From Pseudomonas farris (GTDB taxonomy: Bacteria > Pseudomonadota > Gammaproteobacteria > Pseudomonadales > Pseudomonadaceae), in the NCBI RefSeq assembly GCF_019145235.1, contig NZ_JAHSTV010000004.1, forward strand, positions 186,001-250,000: a stretch of 64,000 nucleotides of DNA. Direction: 5' to 3'. The notes under the pieces were generated by a model. That model had not been told where the DNA came from. It worked only from the letters and a program-made list of their open reading frames with translations, and did no database searches. Positions within the stretch are counted from its first letter, which is position 1. Each line of letters begins with the position of its first letter. Positions 1-8,669 of the stretch are shown piece after piece. The position numbers and the translations under genes are program-made.

Positions 1-254
1 CGGCCCCGGCCTAATTTATAAATAAATCATTGTCTTTTTTAACTAGCGCGCCTTGCAACAATCTGTACAGTTCCAAATACATCGCCGTTATTGCCAGCAC
101 TCTTTTGAATTATTGCACTCTGCACAGCTATTTGATTGAACTTATAAACTCCTCCCCATGAACAAATTATTGATAGCTATCGGCATTACACAACCACATT
201 CACCCACTTTTTTCCGGTCTATAGTCATTGAACTCACCCCCCAGGAGCAATGAT
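1..254 (+). other. AT-rich leader upstream of the exopolysaccharide cluster
   Basis: This non-coding stretch is clearly richer in A and T than the genes that follow, as expected for a promoter region of a Pseudomonas surface-polymer operon. It contains the short palindrome CTGTACAG near position 62. I could not assign a convincing -35/-10 pair or a sigma-54 element. A good Shine-Dalgarno (AGGAG at 243-247) lies just before the ATG at 255. Confidence 0.4.
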
Positions 255-1409
255 ATGACTTTCAAGACCCGCGGCCCTTTCGCACTGTTCATGATCTATT
301 TGTGTCCCGGAACGGCCTGGAGTCTTAATCCCCAGTCCATTGATATCTATGGGTTCGACTTCACCCCTACCCTGCTGTTTTCAGAAAGTTATGATGACAA
401 CTTCCGCGAACTGGAGCGGGCGCAGTCTTCCATGGTGACAAAAGTGGCGCCCACTTTCGAACTCAAGGCTGAAGACCGCAACAGTGCCACCCGACTTATC
501 TGGCAGCCTACACGGTACATTTATCATGACGATTCGGATGCCTCGAATACGGCACAACGCGTGCGCCTGAACAGCATCATGGAATTCACCGATCGCCATC
601 GACTGAAACTTGAAGCGGAAGCACGTAAATACGAGCGTACGACGTCGACCGCAGTCGATGGCATCAATGACAAGATTCGCAGTAACCGCGTCAATGGTCT
701 CTATACCTACGGCGCCAGGAGCGCTGCCAATCAGATCGATCTGGGCGCCAGTTACGCTCAACTTCGCTACGACAATTCAGGCGGCATCAACGACGACAAA
801 GAGCGCGATACCACTGGCCTGACCAGCACCTGGTACCACCGCATCGGCAGCAACACACGTGGATTGCTGGAATACGACCATACCGACTTTGATTACCGGT
901 CCAACAACCGTCTCAACAGCACATCCGATGCGGTCCTCGCCGGTGCCGAATGGGATTTCACCGCACGCACCTCCGGCAAAGTCCGTGTGGGTTATGAGCG
1001 CAAGAACTTCGATGACAGCAGTGTCGATGACCTCAGTAACCCGACCTGGCGGGTGGATCTGCGATGGAAACCACGAACCTATTCGACCTTCTCGTTTGTT
1101 GCCCGCCAAGCCATGGCCGAGGGCGACGACGGTGCTGATGCCGTCAAAACCACCTCGGCCCTGGTCGGCTGGCGTCATGGCTGGACCGAACGCATCACCA
1201 CGGTGGCCGAAGTCGGGCTGGCCCGCTATGAGTACGAAGGGCAGGAGCGCACTGATGACCTTCGTGATTACAACCTCGCCGTGGAATACGCAATGCGCCG
1301 CTGGCTGGATATCGAACTGGGCTATCGCTACCGCAACGATGACTCCGATGCGGACGATCAGAGTTTTGAACGCAACATCTTCCTGCTCAGCTTCAACGTA
1401 AGTCTCTAA
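255..1409 (+). CDS. Outer-membrane beta-barrel protein of exopolysaccharide cluster
   Basis: The product is a 384-aa secreted protein. It has a hydrophobic N-terminal signal (about residues 5-25, ending near AWS) followed by many alternating polar/aromatic strands and a C-terminal ELGYRYRN...FLLSFNVSL stretch ending in a hydrophobic residue, as in outer-membrane barrels. Proteins of this kind (beta-barrel porin 2 / EpsL-like) open several Wzx/Wzy exopolysaccharide operons and probably help the polymer cross or attach to the outer membrane; that role is inferred from context. An in-frame TTG lies at 228, but the ATG at 255 is preceded by AGGAG at a good distance and gives a proper signal peptide. 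It is followed after 12 bases by the Wza-like gene, so the two are probably cotranscribed. Confidence 0.75.
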   Translation: MTFKTRGPFALFMIYLCPGTAWSLNPQSIDIYGFDFTPTLLFSESYDDNFRELERAQSSMVTKVAPTFELKAEDRNSATRLIWQPTRYIYHDDSDASNTAQRVRLNSIMEFTDRHRLKLEAEARKYERTTSTAVDGINDKIRSNRVNGLYTYGARSAANQIDLGASYAQLRYDNSGGINDDKERDTTGLTSTWYHRIGSNTRGLLEYDHTDFDYRSNNRLNSTSDAVLAGAEWDFTARTSGKVRVGYERKNFDDSSVDDLSNPTWRVDLRWKPRTYSTFSFVARQAMAEGDDGADAVKTTSALVGWRHGWTERITTVAEVGLARYEYEGQERTDDLRDYNLAVEYAMRRWLDIELGYRYRNDDSDADDQSFERNIFLLSFNVSL

Positions 1410-1421
1410 GAGGTTTTCCCC

Positions 1422-1955
1422 ATGAACTCGCGAATGCTTGGCTTGTTGTTCGTGCCGTGGCTGTTGCCCGTGACTTTTGCAGCAGACACCGGTGCCCAGT
1501 ATAAACTGGCAGCCGGCGATGTATTGCGCATCACCGTGTTCGGTGAGCGGGATCTGAGCTTCGAGAAAATCCGTCTCAATGATGCCGGAATGTTTTCCTA
1601 TCCATTTCTGGGTGATATTGCCGCCAAGGGGCTCACTCCCAATCAGGTGGAAAAGATCATCGTCGACGGGCTAAAGCAAGGGTACCTGGTCGACCCCAAG
1701 GTCAGCCTCAACCTGATTGCCTACCGCTCGTTCTACATCAATGGAGAGGTACAGAAACCCGGCAGCTATCCGTTCGAGCCCGGGCTGACACTGGAGAAAG
1801 CCATCGCTCTGGGCGGCGGCCTGACCGAGCGAGCCTCGATCAAGCGGGTGACCATCGTGCGCGGCGATGGCTCCCCACCACTGACCGACACGGTCACGCG
1901 CAGCACCGCCATCGCCCCCGGTGACACCATTTCCATTGCACAAGGCTTTTTCTAA
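1422..1955 (+). CDS. Wza-like polysaccharide export protein
   Basis: The 177-aa product has a signal peptide (cleavage near TFAAD). It then has the Poly_export domain (about residues 25-100, with YKLAAGDVLRITVFGE and the GDI...KGLTPNQVE segment) and one SLBB-type domain (about 105-175, with FYINGEVQKPGSYPFEPG). This is the short Wza/GumB type that lacks the C-terminal outer-membrane helix of E. coli Wza. It may therefore depend on the upstream beta-barrel protein for outer-membrane passage (inference). No lipobox cysteine is obvious. It sits 2 bases before the Wzc-like gene, a strong sign of cotranscription. Confidence 0.88.
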   Translation: MNSRMLGLLFVPWLLPVTFAADTGAQYKLAAGDVLRITVFGERDLSFEKIRLNDAGMFSYPFLGDIAAKGLTPNQVEKIIVDGLKQGYLVDPKVSLNLIAYRSFYINGEVQKPGSYPFEPGLTLEKAIALGGGLTERASIKRVTIVRGDGSPPLTDTVTRSTAIAPGDTISIAQGFF

Positions 1956-1957
1956 TC

Positions 1958-4204
1958 ATGGACAACAGCCCTAGCCTATATGTCGAACGTCCACTCCAGC
2001 CGCATGTGCCGCAGCATCAGCCGTACAGCGAGGAAAAGGACACCATTGACCTGCTCAAATACTGGAGGGTGATCTGGCGCGCCCATTGGAAAATCGGCTG
2101 GCTGGTACTGCTTGGCTGTGCGCTGGCGATGGCCACGCTGTCGTTCATTCCCTCGCAGTACATCGGCAGCACCACGCTGCTGATCAAAGAAAAAACGCCA
2201 CCGTTGTTGACCTTTCAGCAAGTCACGGATTCGAGCGCCGGTACCGTCGATTATTTGCAAACGCAACTGGCACTCCTGCAATCGCGGGACCTCGCAGAGC
2301 GGGCAGTCAGAAAGCTGAACCTGACCACGCACCCGGTGACCGATCCGCGCCAGCAACCGAAGTCGTGGTTCACGCCGCGCAAGTGGTTGGCAACGCTTGA
2401 GCTAGGCCAATGGCTGCCAGTACTAGGCCGTTTGACACCCATCGAGGTAATGCCCTCCGAAGCCGAGATCTTCAATCAAGTCACGCAGAACCTCATGCGG
2501 CGTACCAGCGTCAAATTCGTCGGCAAGAGCCAGCTGATCAAAATAGAGGTGGAGCTGCCCGACCCTGGTTTGGCGGCCGCTACCGCCAATGCGATTGCCC
2601 AGGGCTTCATCGATAGCCAGCTCGACAACAACCTGAAGTCCTCGCTGACCAATACCAGCTGGATGAACTCACGCCTGATCGAGTTGCGCAATAACCTGCG
2701 CAGTGCCGAAAACAAACTTCAGGGCTACCGGGAAGCTCAAGGCCTGGTCGACGTCGGCGGTGTCGCCACCATCAGCGCCAATGAACTGGAATTGACCGGC
2801 AATCGCATGATCGATGCCCGCCGTAATCTGGCAGAGGCCGAGAGCCAGTTCCGTCAGGTCCAGGCCCTGAGCAATGGCAACTTGAGCAACCTTTCCAGTG
2901 TGCCGGCCGTCTTGAGCAACCCTTTGGTGCAGAAATTCCAGGCTCAACAGGCCAAGGCTCAAGCCAAGGTCGAAGAGTTGTCGGGGCGCTACGGTCCAAA
3001 ACATCCGACCCTTGCCGCCGCTCGCGCCGAGTTGCGAATGGCCACCGACAGTTTGCGTGTGCAGGTTCAGCAGGTGGTTGCCGGGATTGAACATGAGTAC
3101 CAGCTATCCCGGGCCAATGAAAACTCACTGCGTAAATCATTCAACAGCAACAAGGCGCAGCTACAGGATATTTCGCGCAAGGAGTTTCAACTGCGTGAGT
3201 TCCAGCGTGAAGTTGACAGCAGCCGCGCGCTGTATGAAACCTTCGTCACCCGTTTAAAGGAAACCGCAGCCACGTCCGACATGGACTCCACCAAAGCACG
3301 CATCGTCGACCCTGCGATTGTTCCTCTGGAACCGAGCAAGCCACGTAAAACACTGATTCTGGCGATTGTCGCCGTCGTGGCTGCGCTGATCGGTGTAGCA
3401 CTGGCATTGCTGTCCGAAACCCTGAACAAAACCTTCAAGACCGACGAAGCGATCGAAAGCACACTTGATGTTCCTCTGCTCAGCGTGGTGCCGCTGGTCA
3501 CCAAAAGAAGCCGCCGACAACTGGCGCGACTGTTCGACGACAACGACCATCCGCGTTTTTGCGAGACCATCCGCAACCTGCGCACCTGGTTGATGCTGCA
3601 CAGCGGCGACACGCCGTCACACGTGGTACTCGTTGCCTCGACCATGGCCGATGAAGGTAAAAGCACCATCGCCAACAACCTGGCCTACTCACTCGCCAAG
3701 CTGGAACGTGTGCTGCTGATCGACGCCGACATGCGCAGACCCAGCCTGTCGCTCAATTTCGATTTTCCGGCTGACGGCCCGGGGTTGGCCAACGTCCTGG
3801 CGGGCACTGCGCGGCTCGAAGACTGTATCCGTTCTGTCGGCAATCTCGACATGCTGCCGGCCGGCAAGCTGTCGCCGCCACCGCTGGATCTGCTCAGTTC
3901 GTCGCGCCTGGCCCCCATGCTTGAGGCGCTGAAGTCGCGGTATCAACGCATCATCATTGACTCCCCGCCTGCACAAATGGTCAGCGATGCACTGTTGCTG
4001 GCCAAGCATTCGGACGCGGTGATCTACGTGATCAAGGCCGAAAGCACGCCTGTCAGCCAGGTACAGAAGTGCCTTGCGATACTGCAGCAGAGTCATGCGC
4101 CGGTGTTCGGTGTGGTGCTCAACCAGGTTGACCTGAGCAAGGCCCGCAAACAAGGCTACAGCCATTCCGATACGTTCCAGAACTACGACTACATGTCCCG
4201 GTAA
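1958..4204 (+). CDS. Wzc-like polysaccharide co-polymerase / BY-type tyrosine kinase
   Basis: A 748-aa inner-membrane protein. It has a first transmembrane segment near residues 46-67, a large periplasmic coiled-coil Wzz domain, and a second transmembrane segment near 465-485. The cytoplasmic kinase domain carries Walker A (ADEGKST, about 563-569), Walker A' (LLIDADMRRPS, about 585) and Walker B (IIIDSPP, about 664). The tail contains tyrosines (GYSHS..FQNYDYMSR), fewer than the cluster in E. coli Wzc. Proteins of this family control chain length and couple polymerisation to export by cycles of autophosphorylation. No partner low-molecular-weight phosphatase (Wzb) lies in the operon, so dephosphorylation would need a gene elsewhere. 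Confidence 0.92.
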   Translation: MDNSPSLYVERPLQPHVPQHQPYSEEKDTIDLLKYWRVIWRAHWKIGWLVLLGCALAMATLSFIPSQYIGSTTLLIKEKTPPLLTFQQVTDSSAGTVDYLQTQLALLQSRDLAERAVRKLNLTTHPVTDPRQQPKSWFTPRKWLATLELGQWLPVLGRLTPIEVMPSEAEIFNQVTQNLMRRTSVKFVGKSQLIKIEVELPDPGLAAATANAIAQGFIDSQLDNNLKSSLTNTSWMNSRLIELRNNLRSAENKLQGYREAQGLVDVGGVATISANELELTGNRMIDARRNLAEAESQFRQVQALSNGNLSNLSSVPAVLSNPLVQKFQAQQAKAQAKVEELSGRYGPKHPTLAAARAELRMATDSLRVQVQQVVAGIEHEYQLSRANENSLRKSFNSNKAQLQDISRKEFQLREFQREVDSSRALYETFVTRLKETAATSDMDSTKARIVDPAIVPLEPSKPRKTLILAIVAVVAALIGVALALLSETLNKTFKTDEAIESTLDVPLLSVVPLVTKRSRRQLARLFDDNDHPRFCETIRNLRTWLMLHSGDTPSHVVLVASTMADEGKSTIANNLAYSLAKLERVLLIDADMRRPSLSLNFDFPADGPGLANVLAGTARLEDCIRSVGNLDMLPAGKLSPPPLDLLSSSRLAPMLEALKSRYQRIIIDSPPAQMVSDALLLAKHSDAVIYVIKAESTPVSQVQKCLAILQQSHAPVFGVVLNQVDLSKARKQGYSHSDTFQNYDYMSR

Positions 4205-4346
4205 AACCTTGCGTCTGCCTCATCCGTAGTTCCCTCCAAACATCTACCAAAAGCTGCTTCATCCCAGTCGAGCTATACCAGCGTGCGGGAACGAGGGCGT
4301 GCACTATTCGGCGCCGATGTCCAACCCATGCCCGGAGGTTGCGCCG

Positions 4347-5738
4347 ATGACATCGCTCTACACCGCTCAAATGACGCACCGCCGAGGTCTGACCTTCTGG
4401 GGCCAATGGCTGTGCGCGCTCAGTCTGGCCAACCTGCTGCTGATGTTGCTCGTGTATTGGCGCGTCGGCAACCTGACCAGTGAATACCGCGTTCTGATGA
4501 TTCTCACGGTTCTCGGTTCGGTGCCGATCTACAGCGTCATGCAGGTTTACCACAAGCGTCATGAGTGGTTGTCAGGGCTCGCTCGGCTGCTGACGGCCTG
4601 GATGATTTTGCTGGCTGTTCTGATCAGCATTGCCTTCGTCACCCAGACCAGCGTGATTTTCTCGCGTCAGGTGATCATCGTCTGGGCCGTGCTGGGTTAT
4701 CTGGTTCAGGCGGCGAGCTTTGTGCCCCTGCATTACCTGGCCCGACTGCATTCGCACAAGCTCTGCAACGAGCGCCGCGCGGTGATCATCGGGACGTGTC
4801 CAACCGCCCATAAGCTGGCGAGAAAACTGTCCAGACGCAATCGCGTACCGCTACTGGGTTTTATTGCAACCGCCGAACATACCGGCCCGGCCCCGAGCAT
4901 TCTGCCGCTGCTGGGACGCATCGACGAGATTCGCGAAATCATTACCCGCCTGAATATTCGTCGTGTCTATATCGTCTTGCCGATGGCAAAAGCCGCCATC
5001 ATCGAAGCGCTGTACATCGATCTTCTGGACATGAATGTCGACGTGGTCTGGATCCCCGATTTCGGCAGCATGGTGCTGCTCAATCATTCGATCTCGGAAA
5101 TAGAGCGAATGCCGGCCATCTACCTCAATGAAAGCCTCATCAGTTCGCACCCCGGCAGCCTGCTCTGCAAAGAGCTGTTCGAACGTAGCCTGGCCGCCGT
5201 GGGCATTATTGTGCTCAGCCCCTTGCTGCTGATCGTGGCGGTAGCCATCAAACTTTCCTCGCCCGGCCCGGTGTTGTTCAAACAAAATCGCTACGGCTGT
5301 AACGCTGAGGTGATCAAGGTCTGGAAGTTCCGGTCGATGCGTGTGCACGACGACAACGAAGTCCGTCAGGCCACCCGCGAGGACGACCGCGTCACCCCGC
5401 TTGGGCGTTTCTTGCGCCGTAGTTCCATCGACGAACTACCGCAACTGTTCAACGTGCTCTGCGGCGAAATGGCCCTGGTCGGCCCGCGACCGCATGCGGT
5501 CACGCACAACATCTACTACACCGGCAAGGTCCGCGCCTACATGGCCCGTCATCGCCTCAAGCCGGGAATCACCGGATTGGCCCAGATCACCGGGCATCGT
5601 GGTGAAACACAGACGCTGGAAAAAATGCAGCAGCGCGTCGCCCAAGACCTCAACTACATCAACCAATGGTCGCTGTGGCTCGACATCAAGATTCTGGTCA
5701 AGACCCCTTTCACGTTGTTCTCAAAAGACACTTATTGA
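4347..5738 (+). CDS. WcaJ-like undecaprenyl-phosphate sugar-1-phosphate transferase
   Basis: A 463-aa integral membrane enzyme. Several N-terminal transmembrane helices are followed by a CoA-binding-like nucleotide domain, another helix near residues 285-305, and the conserved C-terminal bacterial sugar transferase domain (KFRSM, SSIDELPQLFNVLCGEMALVGPRP). Such enzymes start repeat-unit synthesis by putting a hexose-1-phosphate, usually glucose, on undecaprenyl phosphate. The sugar cannot be read from sequence. In-frame starts exist at 4299 (GTG) and 4317 (ATG), but only the ATG at 4347 has a strong ribosome site (GGAGG about 10 bases upstream). The 142-bp gap after the kinase gene holds no obvious terminator. 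Confidence 0.9.
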   Translation: MTSLYTAQMTHRRGLTFWGQWLCALSLANLLLMLLVYWRVGNLTSEYRVLMILTVLGSVPIYSVMQVYHKRHEWLSGLARLLTAWMILLAVLISIAFVTQTSVIFSRQVIIVWAVLGYLVQAASFVPLHYLARLHSHKLCNERRAVIIGTCPTAHKLARKLSRRNRVPLLGFIATAEHTGPAPSILPLLGRIDEIREIITRLNIRRVYIVLPMAKAAIIEALYIDLLDMNVDVVWIPDFGSMVLLNHSISEIERMPAIYLNESLISSHPGSLLCKELFERSLAAVGIIVLSPLLLIVAVAIKLSSPGPVLFKQNRYGCNAEVIKVWKFRSMRVHDDNEVRQATREDDRVTPLGRFLRRSSIDELPQLFNVLCGEMALVGPRPHAVTHNIYYTGKVRAYMARHRLKPGITGLAQITGHRGETQTLEKMQQRVAQDLNYINQWSLWLDIKILVKTPFTLFSKDTY

Positions 5739-5749
5739 GGAGTCAGGCA

Positions 5750-6457
5750 ATGATCGACCTGGAATTAATCGGGCATTACGCACCGAATTTGCTGGATGCC
5801 AACAAGGCATTTTCCTTCATCAATTTTGCGTCCGTCGGCAGTCTGTTCGACCGGGACCCGACGTCCATCGCCTATTTTTGCGACGGCATGCTGATGTCGA
5901 CCTTCATGTCGCGCATCACCGGCCGCACGGTCGGCCGGGTCAGCTTCGACTTCACGTCCATCGCCGACGCTGTGTTCAGTTGCGCCGAGAAACAAGGCAA
6001 ACGCCTCTATTTTGTCGGTGCCCAACAAGCCGAACTAGACCTGTTCCTCAATAAGATCAAGGCTCGCTACCCGGCGCTGATTATTGCCGGTCATCACAAT
6101 GGCTATTTCGATGAAGCACAGGCCGCGTGCATCCAGGCAGACATCTGCCACAGCGAAGCGAACATCCTGATCGTAGGTTTGGGCGCCGGGCTGCAGGAGC
6201 AGTTCGAGCAGGATGCCCTGCGGGCCGGCTTCACCGGGGCGGCATTTACCTGTGGCGGTTTCATTCGCCAAGAGGCCACGGCCACTCATCACTATTACCC
6301 TGAGCTGATCAACCGCCTGCATCTGCGCGCGTTCTATCGGATGTACCGCGAACCGCACACCATCAAACGTTACCTGATCGACTACCCGACCAATTTTGTT
6401 CATCTATTGGTGAAGATCGTTCGGCGGGAAGTGACCATCAATATCACTTATCCCTGA
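5750..6457 (+). CDS. WecG/TagA/CpsF-family glycosyltransferase
   Basis: The 235-aa product matches the WecG/TagA/CpsF fold. An N-terminal segment ends in ITGRTVGRVSF, followed by LYFVGAQQAELDLFLNKI, ALIIAGHHNGYFDE, ILIVGLGAGLQEQF (the family's VGLGxPxQE motif with a small change) and the C-terminal RAFYRMYREP...RYLIDYP. Family members add the second sugar, often N-acetylmannosamine or a uronic acid form, to the lipid-linked first sugar. That would place this enzyme right after the upstream WcaJ-like step. The start at 5750 is chosen because GAGGAG precedes it and a longer frame from 5666 would run into the upstream gene. Confidence 0.85.
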   Translation: MIDLELIGHYAPNLLDANKAFSFINFASVGSLFDRDPTSIAYFCDGMLMSTFMSRITGRTVGRVSFDFTSIADAVFSCAEKQGKRLYFVGAQQAELDLFLNKIKARYPALIIAGHHNGYFDEAQAACIQADICHSEANILIVGLGAGLQEQFEQDALRAGFTGAAFTCGGFIRQEATATHHYYPELINRLHLRAFYRMYREPHTIKRYLIDYPTNFVHLLVKIVRREVTINITYP

Positions 6458-6480
6458 GCATCCAGCACCGAGCAACGACC

Positions 6481-7560
6481 ATGCATATCCTGTTCATCCT
6501 CAAGGACTTCAAGCCCGATGGTGGCCTCGAGCGTGTTCAGCAACGCCTGGCCAGGCAGTTTCTCAAGGATGGCCAGCGTGTCAGTTATTTCGTCATGAAC
6601 GGCGATACGCCGGGCGATGAAGGAGCTGCCACGCTCAATGGCGGCGGCAATGGAATCGTCGGTCTGATCAAGTCCATCGTATTGCTACGCCGGATTATTC
6701 GTCGCGAACAGGTGACCCACCTCATCGCCGCCAAGGAACAAGCCAACCTCTGCACCTGGTTTGCCACCTTGGGTAGCCCATGCAAGGTCATCTACACCCG
6801 TCACGCGGCACTCGATTGCGGCGAGCAAAAAATAACCCCCACCACCCTGCGTCTGCTCTATGCGTTGTACCTCTGTGGCAACGGTCGGGTAGTGGCGGTT
6901 TCCAACGGCTTGCGTCAGTCCCTCGCCGAGCTGGTGCCCTGGGGTCGCGAGCGCATCCGTTATTGCCCCAATGCGGTGGTCACCGAACAACTGCTCAGTG
7001 CCGCACAGACGCCCATGCTCACCGGTTTGCCAGCCGATTTCTGGTTAGCGGTGGGTCGGCTGGTGGAGCCGAAGGGTTTCCACCTGCTGCTCGACGCCTA
7101 TGCCATGGCCTCAAGCAGTGCCGCGCTGCCGGATCTGGTGATCATCGGCGATGGCCCGCAACTCGCCGCGCTGACCTCACAGGCCAGTCGCCTGGGCATC
7201 GAGGACCGAGTGCATTTCACCGGTTTTCTGAGCAATCCATACCCTTTGATCAGGCAGGCACGACTGCTGATCTTGAGCTCGTTTCATGAAGGCTTGCCGA
7301 CCGTCCTGATCGAAGCCCTGGCGCTGGGTACGCCAGTGTTGGCCTGCGACTGCGAAACCGGGCCCAGGGAGCTGCTTGATAACGGTCGTCTCGGCGATCT
7401 GGTCAAGGTCAATGACGTACCGGCGCTGGCCGAAGGGATGCTGCGCAGCGTGACCTCGCAACACCATGCTGCGCCAAGCGGCCAAGTGGCCGCTGACGCT
7501 GTCCGACAGTACACCAGCCAATGCGCCGCGCAGGCGTACTACCAGGTATGGAATCAATGA
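6481..7560 (+). CDS. GT4-family glycosyltransferase
   Basis: A 359-aa cytoplasmic GT-B fold enzyme. The N-terminal half carries the acceptor-side LKDFKPDGGLERV loop. The C-terminal donor-binding half has AVGRLVEPKGFHLLLDA, VIIGDGPQL and the E-x7-E motif EGLPTVLIE followed by ALALGTPVLACDCETGPREL, typical of retaining family 4 transferases that use nucleotide sugars. Donor and acceptor are unknown; context says it extends the exopolysaccharide repeat unit. It overlaps the next glycosyltransferase by four bases (ATGA), showing translational coupling. Confidence 0.88.
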   Translation: MHILFILKDFKPDGGLERVQQRLARQFLKDGQRVSYFVMNGDTPGDEGAATLNGGGNGIVGLIKSIVLLRRIIRREQVTHLIAAKEQANLCTWFATLGSPCKVIYTRHAALDCGEQKITPTTLRLLYALYLCGNGRVVAVSNGLRQSLAELVPWGRERIRYCPNAVVTEQLLSAAQTPMLTGLPADFWLAVGRLVEPKGFHLLLDAYAMASSSAALPDLVIIGDGPQLAALTSQASRLGIEDRVHFTGFLSNPYPLIRQARLLILSSFHEGLPTVLIEALALGTPVLACDCETGPRELLDNGRLGDLVKVNDVPALAEGMLRSVTSQHHAAPSGQVAADAVRQYTSQCAAQAYYQVWNQ

Positions 7561-8669
7561 AAAGGCTGCTGATTATCCTGCAGGACTTGCGCGGGGGTGG
7601 CGCCGAAAAAATGATGGTGCGCCTCGCCACTGCGCTGACTGATGCAGGCAATGACGTGACCTTACTGATGCTCACCGATACAGGTGTGAACTCGGCGTGC
7701 ATCGACCCAAGGGTCAAGCGCGTCGAGTTGCACAGTGCGCGCAGCTCCAGGGCGGTGCCGGCGCTGGCACGCTTTCTTCGCCAAAACCGCTTTGACGCGC
7801 TACTGGCTGCCCTCACCCACGTCAACGTGGTGGCCATCGCCGCGGCCATGCTGTCCGGTACTCTGGCGCGCCTGCATGTCAGTGAGCGCAATGCGTTTTC
7901 TCATGACAAACACGTCAACCCCGCGTTGGCGGTGCGCACCGCGTATCTGTTGGCACCGCTGCTGTATCGACTCATCCCCAATCCGGTGATCTGCGTCTCG
8001 CGCGGTGTCGCCCAGGACCTGGTCGATACCACCATCACCCGTGCGCAGGATGTCACCATCGCCGACAACCCGGTGCTCGACAACGATTTTCGCGACAAGG
8101 CGCCGGGACGTCCGAAGCACCGCTGGCTGTCGAAAAAAACCACCCCGGTGATTGTCGCCGTAGGTCGTCTGGCACGACAAAAAGGCTTTGATGTATTGAT
8201 CGATGCCTTTGCCCGATTAGCCGATCCCAGGGTCCGATTGATCATTTTCGGCGAAGGCGCGCTCAGAACCGAGTTGCTCGAGCAAGCAGTCGCCTTGGGC
8301 GTGGCCGACCGCTTCGATCTGCCGGGCTATACCAGCGACCCATTGGCGGAAGTGGCAGCGGCCGATTGTTTTGTGCTGTCGTCGCGTTTCGAGGGCAGCC
8401 CCAACGCGCTGGTGGAGGCCATGTCCACGGGCACCCCGGTGGTATCGACCCACTGCCCCTATGGCCCGCAAGAGATTCTCGACAATGGCGCGATCGCCCC
8501 GCTGGTGGCGGTCGACGACCCTGACGCACTGGCACAGGCCATCACTGTAGAACTGACGTTGTCGCGTGATGCAAACCGTCAGGCGCGCATCGATGCGGCT
8601 GCCCGTTTTGTGAGCGCCTGCGCGGCGAAGACCTATCTCGATGCGTTACTTGGGAGCCAGTCGTCATGA
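7557..8669 (+). CDS. GT4-family glycosyltransferase (second copy in cluster)
   Basis: A 370-aa GT-B enzyme of family 4, with the N-terminal LQDLRGGGAEKMMVRLA motif and the donor-site segments VGRLARQKGFDVLIDAFA and EGSPNALVE (E-x7-E) followed by AMSTGTPVVSTHCPYGPQEIL. It differs clearly in sequence from the preceding GT4 and so probably makes a different linkage. The start at 7557 overlaps the stop of the upstream gene (ATGA); an in-frame ATG nine bases earlier is possible. The gene ends in another ATGA overlap with the polymerase gene, so three genes form one coupled block. Confidence 0.88.
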   Translation: MKRLLIILQDLRGGGAEKMMVRLATALTDAGNDVTLLMLTDTGVNSACIDPRVKRVELHSARSSRAVPALARFLRQNRFDALLAALTHVNVVAIAAAMLSGTLARLHVSERNAFSHDKHVNPALAVRTAYLLAPLLYRLIPNPVICVSRGVAQDLVDTTITRAQDVTIADNPVLDNDFRDKAPGRPKHRWLSKKTTPVIVAVGRLARQKGFDVLIDAFARLADPRVRLIIFGEGALRTELLEQAVALGVADRFDLPGYTSDPLAEVAAADCFVLSSRFEGSPNALVEAMSTGTPVVSTHCPYGPQEILDNGAIAPLVAVDDPDALAQAITVELTLSRDANRQARIDAAARFVSACAAKTYLDALLGSQSS